Positions 53,332-63,867 of a DNA stretch of 64,000 bases are shown piece by piece. The DNA comes from Propionibacteriales bacterium. GTDB lineage: Bacteria; Actinomycetota; Actinomycetes; Propionibacteriales; Nocardioidaceae. Every line of letters starts with the position of its first letter. The first letter of the stretch is position 1. The stretch covers positions 62,001 to 126,000 of the forward strand of contig JAPLCA010000038.1 in assembly GCA_026392465.1 (NCBI GenBank). Reading direction: 5' to 3'. A program made the translations under genes and the position numbers. The notes below the pieces were generated by a model that saw nothing but the letters and a program-made list of their open reading frames with translations, searched no databases and was not told the DNA's origin.

Positions 53332-54641
53332 AGCAGGGCCTCCCCTCGGAGGACGGCGCCCAGGAAGTCGGCCGACTTCTTCGGCGTGGTGTCGGGGTCG
53401 ACCTGGCGCGGCGAGTGCCAGACCGACTGGATCGCGCTCGAGATCTGGCTGTAGAAGGCGCTCTTCGGACGCGGGCCGCCGGTGTCGATGCTGTCGGCCC
53501 ACAGGGCGAGCAGATCGGCCGGGTAGGCCTCCTTGAGCGCCGCGGAGTCGTACACCGACTGGCGTGCCGGCATGAGTCCCTCGTTGACGGCGAGATCGCG
53601 CTGCGCCTCGGCGTTGGTGACGCACACGGCGGCCTCCTGGGCGAAGTCGGGGTGCTTCGAGAAGGCGCCGACGCCGATGTCGATGCCGCCGATCGGGGGC
53701 CGGGACTCCTCGCCCTCCACGGTCTGCGGGTAGCGCGCCCACCCGAGGTCCTTCAGTTGCTCCTCGTCCGCCGGCCCACCCGGCTTGCCGACGAGTCCCT
53801 CGTAGTTCTTGTAGACGAAGGTCCAGTTGGTCATGAACTCGCCCGGACCCTGCTGCGGGAACATCTGGCCGAGGCTGGTGCCCTCGTTCGACGTCGTGAG
53901 ATCGGGCTGCGCGGCCTTGGACCTCGCGAGCTTCTGGATGACCGCAGCGGCCTCCTTGCCGGCCTGGCTGTCGATGGTGACCTTGGCGTCGCGACCGTCC
54001 TCGACGGTGGACGGGTCGAGGATGTGGCCTCCGGCGCCCTGGATCAGGCTGTTGATCCACACGACGTACGCCTCGTACTTGTTGGCCTGCACGCCGACGG
54101 TGCCACCCTCCTGGGAGGCGGCGTCGATCACCTGGTCCCACGTGACCGGCTTGCTCATGTCGAGGCCCGCCGCCCGCGCGAGGGACTTGCGGTACCAGAG
54201 CACCTGGGTGTTGGCCCACTGCGGCGCGGCGACGATCTGGTCGTTCCAGGTGACCGTCTCGGCGGCGCCCTTGAGGACGTCGTCGTCGAGCACCGCGTCG
54301 GCCTGCTCGCCCTCGAACGGCCTCAGCCACTTCGCGTTGGCGAACTCCGGCACGAAGACCGGGTCGAGGCTCATGAGGTCGGTCGAGCTGTCGCCGGCCG
54401 CGAGGCGCCGCGCGAGCTGGGTGCGCTGGTCGGTGGCGCTGGCGGGCAGCAGCTGGATGGCGATGTCGTAGTCGTCGGTGCTGCACCGCTCGGCGAGCTG
54501 GTTGAGCGTGTCCTGGCCGTCGGGGTTGATGTACCAGTTCAGCGTCGGCTTCCCGCTCGACCCGCCGCACGCGGCGAGCAGCGAGGAGCCGAGCGCGACG
54601 CTGGCGATCACCGCTGCGGTCCGTCGTCGTCTGCCCGTCAT
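53328..54641 (-). CDS. Extracellular solute-binding lipoprotein (maltose/trehalose type)
   Basis: A 437-residue family 1 binding protein. Lipoprotein signal with LLAAC and Cys25, then PTLNWYINPDGQDTLNQLAE, KYEAYVVWINSLIQGAGG and QQGPGEFMTNWTFVYKNY, typical of ThuE/LpqY-like disaccharide binders. ATG at 54641 is set by the signal peptide. First gene of binding protein-F-G-K order; a GH13 glucosidase lies upstream on the same strand. Substrate probably an alpha-glucoside. Confidence 0.88.
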   Translation of the reverse strand: MTGRRRRTAAVIASVALGSSLLAACGGSSGKPTLNWYINPDGQDTLNQLAERCSTDDYDIAIQLLPASATDQRTQLARRLAAGDSSTDLMSLDPVFVPEFANAKWLRPFEGEQADAVLDDDVLKGAAETVTWNDQIVAAPQWANTQVLWYRKSLARAAGLDMSKPVTWDQVIDAASQEGGTVGVQANKYEAYVVWINSLIQGAGGHILDPSTVEDGRDAKVTIDSQAGKEAAAVIQKLARSKAAQPDLTTSNEGTSLGQMFPQQGPGEFMTNWTFVYKNYEGLVGKPGGPADEEQLKDLGWARYPQTVEGEESRPPIGGIDIGVGAFSKHPDFAQEAAVCVTNAEAQRDLAVNEGLMPARQSVYDSAALKEAYPADLLALWADSIDTGGPRPKSAFYSQISSAIQSVWHSPRQVDPDTTPKKSADFLGAVLRGEALL

Positions 54642-54744
54642 GAGCTGCCTCCCGTTCGCTCGTCCCGTGGTGATCGGCGCCACACGGGACTCCTCAACGT
54701 AGGGGGGCGTCGGCGACGACGCAAGCCAGGACCGGGACGTTCGG

Positions 54745-56430
<1,686 letters not shown>

Positions 56431-56576
56431 GGGTTCCTCCGGGGCTCGCGGGTCGACGGTCGGGGACGCGTCGCGCCGACGACGGGTCGAGGTGACCGCC
56501 CGCGCCCCCGCCGCCGGAGGTCGTGTCCCACGCTACCGACGCAGCCACCGCGGTCGGTCGGGGAGCCCTGCCCCGC

Positions 56577-56582
56577 TAGGTT
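56577..56582 (+). promoter_or_regulatory. -10 of ndk, leaderless
   Basis: TAGGTT ends six bases before the ATG at 56589. Confidence 0.6.
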
Positions 56583-56588
56583 GAGGGC

Positions 56589-56999
56589 ATGTCCCAGCGC
56601 ACGCTCGTCCTGCTCAAGCCCGACACCGTCCGCCGTGGCCTCGTCGGCGAGGTCCTCCGCCGCTACGAGGCGAAGGGCCTCACGATCGTGGCGATGGAGC
56701 ACCGCGCCATCGACGCCGAGCAGGCCGACGCCCACTACGCGGAGCACGTCGAGCAGCCCTGGTACCCGCCGCTGCGCGACTTCGCGACCTCGGGCCCGCT
56801 CGTCTCCCTGGTGCTGGAGGGCGACGAGGCGATCGCCGTCGTCCGTGCCCTGAACGGCGCCACCGACGGCCGCGCCGCCGCCCCCGGCACCATCCGCGGC
56901 GACCTCTCCCTGTCGAACCGCGAGAACCTCGTCCACGCGTCGGACTCCGAGGAGTCCGCCGCCCGCGAGATCGCCCTCTGGTTCCCTTCCCTCGCCTGA
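56589..56999 (+). CDS. ndk: Nucleoside diphosphate kinase
   Basis: A 136-residue enzyme, normal length. LVLLKPDTVRRGLVGEVLRR opens the fold, and NLVHASDS (113-120) carries the catalytic His116 that is phosphorylated in the ping-pong transfer of gamma phosphate between nucleotides. Its TGA (56997-56999) forms the first three bases of the inverted repeat TGACCCAGGATTCTCC. Standard place near folC in actinobacteria. Confidence 0.97.
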   Translation: MSQRTLVLLKPDTVRRGLVGEVLRRYEAKGLTIVAMEHRAIDAEQADAHYAEHVEQPWYPPLRDFATSGPLVSLVLEGDEAIAVVRALNGATDGRAAAPGTIRGDLSLSNRENLVHASDSEESAAREIALWFPSLA

Positions 57000-57080
57000 C
57001 CCAGGATTCTCCCTTTCGGTGATTGCCGAAGGATTCTTCCTTCTCGTGGCACGGTCCACGAGAAGGAAGAATCCTTCGTG
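56997..57080 (+). repeat. Left inverted repeat with hairpin (GAAGGATTCTTC family)
   Basis: Outer box TGACCCAGGATTCTCC, 14-bp link, then a perfect 22-bp stem (57028-57049 with 57056-57077) with a six-base loop. The gene stop lies six bases inside. Confidence 0.85.
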
Positions 57081-57082
57081 CG

Positions 57083-58066
57083 TCATGTCTCCGCGGTGCT
57101 GGCTCGAGCCGAACTCCGACGTCGGGCGCGCCGGACCGAGGCGGGTGTGGGGAGCAGCTCACGAGCCGGAGTGCCTTCCCAGCCGTGGGCCCGCGCCATC
57201 CGGTCGAGCTGGTCCATGACGTCGTTCGGGCGGTTGCGGATCGTGTACGACGAGAAGGTCAGGCCGTTTCGGCCACGGATCACGATCTCGTTCGAGCGAT
57301 GCAGGTCGGCGTCCCACTGCTCCACGGCGAGGTGGGGTATCCCGTGCACCTCCACACCGAAGCCGAGCTGTTCGCACCACACGTCGAGGTAGTAGCGGCC
57401 GTCGGGGCCTCGCAGTGGCTGCTGCCGCGTCGCCGGTGGGAGTCCAGTGGCTCGCCAGATGGCGTCGAAGTCCTTCTCTGGCAAGGACTGGATGCCGCCC
57501 GCCGCGTCGAGGACGGACTGGACGATGACACCCCGGTGACGGCACCGACCGCGTCGGGTGAGGGCCTCTCGCAGGTGCCGGGTGGTGACGAGGCCTGACT
57601 GGAGTGCGGTGATGACCACCCAGCGCGCGTACCGCTCGGACTCGTGCCAGGACGCAGCGTCGAGCACGGATCGAGCCGGCCGGGTGCGCCGTGGAGTCCG
57701 TGCGGGGTGGACGTCGCGCTGGGTCAGCTCGTGCGACCAGTGCGCGACGGCGCCGTCCCACGACGGAGCCTTGGCGCCCGCCGGCAGCGTCACGTGTGGA
57801 CGTGCGTCGCCGACGTCGAGTCCGTCGAGGCGCAGGGCGCTGGGCCCGGACAGCGCCGAGCCGCGCCTGCTGGAGTGGAGCGCGACGAGATCCCGCTCGT
57901 CGCGACTGAGGGCTGCGTTGTGCAGGACGACCACCCCGTGGCAGGGACGCTGCCACACCCCGATCTCGACGTTGCGGCGGACACGGTAGGCGCCGAAGCG
58001 GCGGTTGGCGACAGCGACGGTCATCACGAGGTCCATGTCGCCAGCGTCGTCGCTGCCGAACCGCAT
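57083..58066 (-). CDS. AbiEi-like winged helix plus DUF559-like nuclease-fold protein
   Basis: A 327-residue protein. N-terminal part (about 10-90) reads like the AbiEi antitoxin-type winged helix found in many actinobacterial proteins: EIGVWQRPCHGVVVLHNAAL and GSALSGPSALRLDGLDV. C-terminal part (about 190-290) resembles the DUF559/Vsr restriction-endonuclease fold: YYLDVWCEQLGFGVEVHG (Asp then VEVHG), DADLHRSNEIVIRG. The true start may be Met11 or Met15. Function of this common actinobacterial family is unknown. It is the only gene inside the inverted repeats and carries the same strand as the next gene. Confidence 0.7.
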   Translation of the reverse strand: MRFGSDDAGDMDLVMTVAVANRRFGAYRVRRNVEIGVWQRPCHGVVVLHNAALSRDERDLVALHSSRRGSALSGPSALRLDGLDVGDARPHVTLPAGAKAPSWDGAVAHWSHELTQRDVHPARTPRRTRPARSVLDAASWHESERYARWVVITALQSGLVTTRHLREALTRRGRCRHRGVIVQSVLDAAGGIQSLPEKDFDAIWRATGLPPATRQQPLRGPDGRYYLDVWCEQLGFGVEVHGIPHLAVEQWDADLHRSNEIVIRGRNGLTFSSYTIRNRPNDVMDQLDRMARAHGWEGTPARELLPTPASVRRARRRSSARASTAET

Positions 58067-58153
58067 GGACCGCCGTCGGCCGCCGGGTGTGGACGACGAT
58101 CGTCTCCAGCCTTCAACGATCTGTGGAGAGAGCGTGTCCGGCCCTCGCGAGTC

Positions 58154-58238
58154 GCCCGAGGATTCTTCCTTCTCGTGGGCCGTGCCACGGGAAGGAAGAA
58201 TCCTTCGACCCCTCGCGCAGAAGGAGAATCGTGGGTCA
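58154..58238 (-). repeat. Right inverted repeat with hairpin (GAAGGATTCTTC family)
   Basis: The inverse of the left repeat with about 80 % identity: outer box TGACCCACGATTCTCC (reverse strand, 58238-58223), then a 20-bp stem with one G-T pair (58159-58178 with 58185-58204). The loop sequence also matches when inverted. Confidence 0.85.
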
Positions 58239-58895
58239 GGCGGGGTCGAGCGGGGGCGGGTCGGCGGGGCCGGCCCAGGGGACGACGATGTGGGCGAGGA
58301 CGCCGTGGAAGCGTCCGCGGACCTCCTCGGGCAGCCAGACCACCTCGTGCGACTGCGACGCGATGTCGACGGTGCCCTGCAGGGTCACGGCGTCGACCGC
58401 CTGACGCGGTGCGTCGCCGACCCGGTCCTCGTACTCGACCAGCGTGACGCCGACGCTGATCGGCACCTCGTTGCGGTTCACGAGGCCGATACCCCAGAAC
58501 TCCGCCGGCTCCAGCGTCGCGCGCTCCTCGAGGTCGACCATGACGGCCTCCACCGGGGCGACGACGCCGTCGAGGTCGACCTGCTCCATCGCCTCGACGT
58601 GCACCTCGACGCCGCGCACGTTGCGGGCGCCCTGGCCGTGGAAGTGCAGCACGTCGACGGCGTTCGCGCCGGGCGGGGCGACGACCTCGCCGCGGTCGAT
58701 GCCCAGCACGGTACCGACCTCGACGTTCGGCAGCTCGCGGCCGTACACGTCGCGCGGGACGAAGCGCAGGATCGGGCGCAGCCCCACCTCGGAGCCGTTG
58801 CGCAGCGTCACCGTCTGGTCCGGTGCGTCAGGATCGCTCGACTTCGGGACGTACGACAGCGTGATCGGCGGCTTGCGCCGCTTGAACAGACCCAT
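58236..58895 (-). CDS. Hypothetical protein, beta-rich
   Basis: A 219-residue soluble protein, MGLFKRRKPPITLSYVPKSS at the start, then mostly beta strand with many Val/Glu and a conserved-looking FVPRDVYGRELPNVEVG. No signal peptide, no motif I recognise. The ATG at 58895 follows TAGGCT by eight bases, so it is probably leaderless; longer frames are unsupported. Its TGA is the outer end of the cassette repeat. Confidence 0.7.
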   Translation of the reverse strand: MGLFKRRKPPITLSYVPKSSDPDAPDQTVTLRNGSEVGLRPILRFVPRDVYGRELPNVEVGTVLGIDRGEVVAPPGANAVDVLHFHGQGARNVRGVEVHVEAMEQVDLDGVVAPVEAVMVDLEERATLEPAEFWGIGLVNRNEVPISVGVTLVEYEDRVGDAPRQAVDAVTLQGTVDIASQSHEVVWLPEEVRGRFHGVLAHIVVPWAGPADPPPLDPA

Positions 58896-58903
58896 GGCAG
58901 GAG

Positions 58904-58909
58904 AGCCTA
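58904..58909 (-). promoter_or_regulatory. -10 of the gene at 58236-58895
   Basis: TAGGCT on the reverse strand, eight bases before the ATG. Confidence 0.45.
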
Positions 58910-58920
58910 CGGACGTCGGC

Positions 58921-59712
58921 TCAGTACCAGCCGGCACCCTGCTTGAACGACCACGCCTCGCAGGGGGAGCCATAGCGGTCCTGGATGTAGCCCAGGCCCC
59001 ACCGGATCTGCGTGGCGGGGTTGGTCTGCCAGTCGGAGCCGGCCGACGCCATCTTCGAGCCGGGCAGGGACTGCGGGATGCCGTAGGCGCCGGAGCCGGG
59101 GTTCTCGGCGTCGACCTGCCAGCCGGACTCCTGCGTCCAGATGTTGTCGAGGCACTGGAACTGGCTGGCGTCCCAGCCGAAGTCGGCGAGCATCGCCTGC
59201 GCGACCGTCCGGGGGTCGGCGTTCTCGAGCGCCTTCTGGCGCTCGGCCTCCGCCTTGGCCTCGGCGGCGGCCTTGCGACGCGCCTCGGCGCGGGCGGCTG
59301 CCTCGCGGGCCTCGTCGGCGGCCCGCTCGCTGGCGGCCCGCTGCCCCTCGGCCTTCGCCTTCAGCTCGTCGACCTTCGAGTCGGCCTCCTGCTGCACGAG
59401 CACGGCGTCGGACATCCGCTGCGCGGCGGCGAGCGGGGTCGCGATCGCGGCGACGGGGCGCAGCCCGGCCTCCTCGGTCGCGGCAGCGGCGGGGCTGGAG
59501 CCCACCGCCTGGGCACCGGCGGTCAGTCCGCTGACCACGACGACGCCGCCCACGGCGCACGCCGACAGGGCGCGCTTGCTGGGCAGCGCGTCGGTGACGT
59601 CGGCCAGGGTGTCGAGGGCGCGGTCGCGTCGGCGCTCGAACGCCGACGGTGCGCGGTGACGTGCCATCCGGTGCCGACCGCCCGACCGGTCGACGGGTTC
59701 GTCGTGACGCAC
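58921..59712 (-). CDS. Secreted lytic-transglycosylase-like protein with coiled coil
   Basis: A 263-residue protein. Basic N-terminus, hydrophobic segment ACAVGGVVVVSGLTAGA (signal or anchor, about residue 50-70), a long Ala/Glu/Lys coiled coil (about 95-170: EARRKAAAEAKAEAERQK), and a C-terminal Rpf/SLT-like domain with NIWTQESGW (catalytic Glu), GAYGIPQSLPG and WGLGYI. It would cut peptidoglycan. GTG at 59712 has AGGAG five bases before it; an ATG at 59667 is the alternative. Divergent from the radical-SAM gene. Confidence 0.85.
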   Translation of the reverse strand: MRHDEPVDRSGGRHRMARHRAPSAFERRRDRALDTLADVTDALPSKRALSACAVGGVVVVSGLTAGAQAVGSSPAAAATEEAGLRPVAAIATPLAAAQRMSDAVLVQQEADSKVDELKAKAEGQRAASERAADEAREAAARAEARRKAAAEAKAEAERQKALENADPRTVAQAMLADFGWDASQFQCLDNIWTQESGWQVDAENPGSGAYGIPQSLPGSKMASAGSDWQTNPATQIRWGLGYIQDRYGSPCEAWSFKQGAGWY

Positions 59713-59861
59713 ACACTCTCCTGCAGGCTCGGGGACGGGGCGGGGAAGGGCCCGGGACGAAGCCTCCACTGTAGACGCCGAGACTGAGAGCTGCGGCAGG
59801 TTCTCTCAGGTCGGAGGTCGGACCAGGGCCCGCGGGGTCTCGACGACGCCCGCTCGCCCCG

Positions 59862-59867
59862 TACCCT
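59862..59867 (+). promoter_or_regulatory. -10 of the TIGR03960 gene, leaderless
   Basis: TACCCT ends seven bases before the ATG at 59875. Confidence 0.55.
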
Positions 59868-59874
59868 GGAGGGC

Positions 59875-61803
59875 ATGTCCGTCGAGTCCGTCTTCCCTCG
59901 TCTCGAGCCCCTCCTGCCCACCGTCGGCAAGCCGATCCAGTACGTCGGCGGCGAGCTCAACGCGACGGTGAAGGAGTGGGACGACGTCACCGTCCGCTGG
60001 GCGCTCATGTACCCCGACGCCTACGAGGTGGGCCTGCCCAACCAGGGCGTCCAGATCCTCTACGAGGTGCTCAACGAGCGCGACTGGCTGCTCGCCGAGC
60101 GCACCTACGCCGTCCAGGCCGACATGGAGGCGGTGATGCGCGAGCACGGGATCCCGCAGTTCACGGTCGACGCGCACCGCCCCGTGCGCGCGTTCGACGT
60201 GCTCGGCATCTCCTTCGCGACCGAGCTCGGCTACACCAACATGCTGACCGCCCTCGACCTCGCCGGCATCCCGCTGCACGCCGCCGACCGCACCGACGAC
60301 GACCCGATCGTCCTCGCCGGCGGGCACAGCGCCTTCAACCCCGAGCCGGTGGCCGACTTCCTCGACGCGGCCGTGCTCGGCGACGGCGAGGAGGTCGCGC
60401 TGGCCATCAGCGAGGTCGTGCGGGAGTGGAAGGACGAGGGTCGTCCGGGCGGCCGCGACGAGCTGCTGCTGCGGCTCGCAGCCTCCGGCGGGGTCTACGT
60501 GCCGCGCTTCTACGACGTCGACTACCACGACGACGGACGCATCGCGTCGGTCCGGCCGAACCGCGACGGCGTGCCCTGGCGGGTGCGCAAGCACACCGTG
60601 ATGGACCTCGATCAGTGGCCGTACCCGTGCAAGCCGCTCGTGCCGCTGGCGGAGACGGTCCACGAGCGCTACTCGGTGGAGATCTTCCGCGGGTGCACGC
60701 GCGGCTGTCGGTTCTGCCAGGCCGGCATGATCACCCGGCCGGTGCGCGAGCGGTCGCTGCAGACCATCGGCGAGATGATCGACACCGGGTTGAAGGAGTC
60801 GGGCTACCAGGAGGTCGGGCTGCTCAGCCTGTCGAGCGCCGACCACACGGAGATCGGCGACCTCGCCAAGCAGCTCGGCGACCGCTACGAGGGCACCAAC
60901 ACGTCGCTGTCGCTGCCGTCGACGCGGGTCGACGCCTTCAACATCACGCTCGCGAACGAGTTCAGCCGCAACGGCCGACGTTCGGGCCTGACCTTCGCTC
61001 CCGAGGGCGGCAGCGAGCGGCTGCGCAAGGTGATCAACAAGGCGGTCACCGAGGACGACCTGATCCGCACCGTCACCGCCGCCTACTCGCACGGCTGGCG
61101 TCAGGTGAAGCTCTACTTCATGTGCGGCCTGCCGACCGAGACCGACGAGGACGTGCTCCAGATCGGTGTGCTCGCCAAGAAGGTCATCGAGGCCGGACGC
61201 GAGGCGTCGGGCCGCCGCGACATCCGCTGCACGGTGAGCATCGGCGGGTTCGTGCCGAAGCCGCAGACGCCGTTCCAGTGGGCTGCCCAGCTCGACCACG
61301 AGACGACCGACGAGCGGCTGCGCAAGCTGCGCGAGTCGGTGCAGTCGGACAAGCGGTTCGGTCGCGCGATCGGCTTCCGCTACCACGACGGCCGCCCCGG
61401 CATCGTCGAGGGACTGCTGTCACGCGGCGACCGTCGCGTGGGTCGGGTCATCGAGGCCGTGTGGCGCGACGGGGGCCGCTTCGACGGCTGGAGCGAGCAC
61501 TTCTCCTTCGAGCGTTGGGAGTCGAAGGCGGCCGAGGTCTTCGCCGACCAGCCCGTCGACCTCGACTGGTACACCACCCGCGAGCGCGGCCACGACGAGG
61601 TGCTCCCGTGGGACCACCTCGACGCCGGCCTCGACAAGGAGTGGCTCTGGGAGGACTGGGAGGACGCCCTCGACCCTGACGCGCTCGAGATCGAGGACTG
61701 CCGCTGGACCCCGTGCTACGACTGCGGCGTCTGCCCCCAGATGGGCACCGACATCCAGATCGGACCGACCGGCCAGAAGCTGCTGCCGCTCACCGTGGTC
61801 TGA
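59875..61803 (+). CDS. TIGR03960-family B12-binding-type radical SAM protein
   Basis: A 642-residue protein. N-terminal part (about 40-190) is a cobalamin-binding-like Rossmann domain; the radical SAM cluster is FRGCTRGCRFCQAG with CxxxCxxC near residues 274-281, followed by FAPEGGSERLRKVINK and SRNGRRSGL. Family members occur next to TIGR03936/DUF2344, whose gene starts at 63868 here and is normally adjacent; together they are often found upstream of the ribonuclease G gene. Reaction unknown. Element B lies between the two genes. Confidence 0.93.
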   Translation: MSVESVFPRLEPLLPTVGKPIQYVGGELNATVKEWDDVTVRWALMYPDAYEVGLPNQGVQILYEVLNERDWLLAERTYAVQADMEAVMREHGIPQFTVDAHRPVRAFDVLGISFATELGYTNMLTALDLAGIPLHAADRTDDDPIVLAGGHSAFNPEPVADFLDAAVLGDGEEVALAISEVVREWKDEGRPGGRDELLLRLAASGGVYVPRFYDVDYHDDGRIASVRPNRDGVPWRVRKHTVMDLDQWPYPCKPLVPLAETVHERYSVEIFRGCTRGCRFCQAGMITRPVRERSLQTIGEMIDTGLKESGYQEVGLLSLSSADHTEIGDLAKQLGDRYEGTNTSLSLPSTRVDAFNITLANEFSRNGRRSGLTFAPEGGSERLRKVINKAVTEDDLIRTVTAAYSHGWRQVKLYFMCGLPTETDEDVLQIGVLAKKVIEAGREASGRRDIRCTVSIGGFVPKPQTPFQWAAQLDHETTDERLRKLRESVQSDKRFGRAIGFRYHDGRPGIVEGLLSRGDRRVGRVIEAVWRDGGRFDGWSEHFSFERWESKAAEVFADQPVDLDWYTTRERGHDEVLPWDHLDAGLDKEWLWEDWEDALDPDALEIEDCRWTPCYDCGVCPQMGTDIQIGPTGQKLLPLTVV

Positions 61804-61825
61804 CCTTCCTTGCTGCGTCGGTCGT

Positions 61826-62527
61826 CGTGACCTTGCTGGCGCGTTGGCTGCGGTGGGTCTCGTCCTGCTGGCGCGCTGCTGCAGGGGTCCCGTCCTGCTG
61901 GTGCGCTGCCGCAGGGGGTCTGGGGTTGGTGGTCCCCTGCCGCAGGGGGCCTGTCCTTGATGGTGCGCTGCCTCGGCTCACGCTGGGGGTGGTCTCCGAA
62001 ACGGCCTCGACCGGCAGCGGGTCCGGGGGTGGCTTCGGGTCTCGGGGTCCGGTCTGGGCCTCAGGTGACGCAGGATTCTTCCTTTGCGCGAGATCGGCGC
62101 AAGATTCTGCGTCGACGCGGAGCCAGACGTGTGAAGGATTCTTCCTTCTCGTGGACCGTTCCACGAGAAGGAAGAATCCTTCATCTCCCCAACGCAAACG
62201 GCACCCAAGATTCTGCATTCGCGCGAGCCAGGTCGAACGCTTCTGCGTTCGCGACGGGATCCCGTAGCAAACGCAGCATCCTTCGCGATTCCGCACACGA
62301 ACGCAGAATCTTGCGTCCACCCCGTGCCGAAGCCACAGCCCGAGACCCGAAGCCGACCCCCGCCCAACCGCCCGGTCGAGGCCCCTTTCGGAGACCACAC
62401 CCAGCGCCAGCCGGGGCAGCGCACCATTGCGACGAGACCCCCCTGCGGCAGCGCAGCAGCACGACGAGACCCCCTGCGGCAGCGCACCAGCAAGCACAGC
62501 CCCGAGCAGGCAGCGCACCAGCAACAG
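61826..62527. repeat. Element B: second copy of the large palindromic repeat
   Basis: About 700 bp without a gene between the convergent stops of the radical-SAM gene and the MFS gene. Same order and orientation as element A: degenerate tandem units (61826-61970), inner inverted copy (61961-62047 with 62341-62424), boxes TGACGCAGGATTCTTCC and AAGATTCTGCG, central hairpin (62133-62182), and opposing tandem units (62416-62527). The segment 62190-62340 is about 90 % identical by eye to 15966-16115 of element A. Confidence 0.85.
62133..62182. repeat. Central hairpin of element B
   Basis: A perfect 22-bp stem (62133-62154 with 62161-62182) and six-base loop; differs from element A's stem by one compensated position. 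Confidence 0.9.
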
Positions 62528-62542
62528 CCCCCACCCAGGTCC

Positions 62543-63793
62543 TCAGCCCGCCCGCCGCGCGAGGTCGTCCTCGACGGTGCCGCCGCGGTCGACGAGGGTG
62601 CCGAGGAGGCCGATGAGGACGGCGGCGGCCATGAGGACGACGACGGGGGCGGTCCAGGAGCCGGTGAGGTCGTGGAGGAGGCCGGTGCCGAACGGGCCGA
62701 GACCGGCGAGGAGGTAGCCGACGGACTGGCCGAACGCGGAGAGGGCGGCGGTGCCCTCGGTGGTGCGGGTGCGGCGGCCGAACATGATGAGCACCCACGT
62801 GAAGGTGCACCCGCCCAGTCCGAGGAGCACCGCCCACAGCCACGGCGCAGCCGTCGGCGCTGCCAGCACCCCGCCCCAGCCCGCCACGGTGAGCGCCGCG
62901 AACGACCACGGGAGCACGCCCGTGCCGCCGAGCCGCGCGACGAGCGGCGGCAGCAGCAGGGTCATCGGGATGCCGACGGCGGCGAGCAGGCCCTGCATCG
63001 CCCCTGCCGTGCCGTGCGCCAGACCGGCATCGGCGAGGATCGTCGGGAACCAGCCGAACTGCGCGTAGGCCTGCGCCGCCTGGACGGCGAAGCACAGCGT
63101 GCACACCCACGCCAGCGGGCTGCGCGCCACGCGCGACAGCGGGATCCCCGCCGGCCGGCCGAGCCCGGTGGCGCCCGCGCGACGCAGCGCGACCGGCAGC
63201 CACGGCACCAGGGCGGCGACGGCGAGCACCGCCCACACGGCGATGCCGGCGCGCCAGTCGCCGAGGGCGTCGGCGACCGGCACCGTGACGACCGAGCTGA
63301 CCGCCCCGCCGGCCATGAGGGCCGCGCCGTACAACGCGCCGACGAGGGCCAGGTGGTCGGGGAAGTGCTCCTTCGCGAGCGCCGGAAGGATCACGTTGCC
63401 CACCGCGCAGGCCGCGAGCGTGACCACGGACAGGACGAGGAACGGGACGGTGGAGTCGACCGTCGCGCGGGTCACCAGGCCGAGCGCCAGCACCACGAGC
63501 AGCGTCGCGGCGGTGCGGTCGAGGCCCAGGGCGCGGACGATCCTCGACGTCGTCGCCCCGAACACGGCGAAGCACAGCACGGGGAGCGTCGTCAGCACGC
63601 CGGCGACGGTGGCGCTCATCCCGAGATCGTCGCGCAGCGGGTCGACCACCACGCCGACGCTGCCGACGGCCACCCGCAGGTTCAGGGCCAGCAGTACGAT
63701 CGCGGCGCCGACCAACCAGGCCGGACCGCTGCGGGTCGAGGAGGTCGTGGCAGGCGAGGCGGGGTCGGCGGGAAAGGTCACCGACCCATCCAA
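62543..63793 (-). CDS. CynX/NimT-type MFS transporter
   Basis: A 416-residue membrane protein with 12 predicted helices. LNLRVAVGSVGVVVDPLRDD near the first helix and GNVILPALAKEHFPD are typical of the CynX/NimT subfamily (cyanate, nitroimidazole resistance). LGGCTFTWVLIMFGRRTRT is in the tenth helix region. Substrate cannot be stated. Its stop is 16 bp from element B. Confidence 0.85.
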   Translation of the reverse strand: MDGSVTFPADPASPATTSSTRSGPAWLVGAAIVLLALNLRVAVGSVGVVVDPLRDDLGMSATVAGVLTTLPVLCFAVFGATTSRIVRALGLDRTAATLLVVLALGLVTRATVDSTVPFLVLSVVTLAACAVGNVILPALAKEHFPDHLALVGALYGAALMAGGAVSSVVTVPVADALGDWRAGIAVWAVLAVAALVPWLPVALRRAGATGLGRPAGIPLSRVARSPLAWVCTLCFAVQAAQAYAQFGWFPTILADAGLAHGTAGAMQGLLAAVGIPMTLLLPPLVARLGGTGVLPWSFAALTVAGWGGVLAAPTAAPWLWAVLLGLGGCTFTWVLIMFGRRTRTTEGTAALSAFGQSVGYLLAGLGPFGTGLLHDLTGSWTAPVVVLMAAAVLIGLLGTLVDRGGTVEDDLARRAG

Positions 63794-63854
63794 CGCCAGG
63801 GTCCTGGCCGTCGCGCCGGCGACCCGACCCCACCCGTGGCGCGACGCTGCTCGG

Positions 63855-63860
63855 TACCCT
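63855..63860 (+). promoter_or_regulatory. -10 of the TIGR03936 gene, leaderless
   Basis: TACCCT ends seven bases before the ATG at 63868. Confidence 0.5.
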
Positions 63861-63867
63861 CGACGAC

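Larger units (their letters stand above)
56997..58238. mobile_element. Cassette-like unit: one gene between inverted hairpin repeats
   Basis: A 1,242-bp segment bounded by about 84-bp inverted repeats (56997-57080 and 58154-58238), each with a 22-bp hairpin, that encloses a single reverse gene. The outer ends are TGACCCAGGATTCTCC and its inverse with one mismatch in 16; the outer TGA on each side is the stop codon of ndk and of the convergent gene at 58236. No transposase is present and no target-site duplication can be read beyond the ends. Cassette mobility is inference from architecture. Confidence 0.5.

Noticed and set aside
61957-62616. Open frames through element B
   Set aside because: Same reason as element A; frames shift between the two copies.
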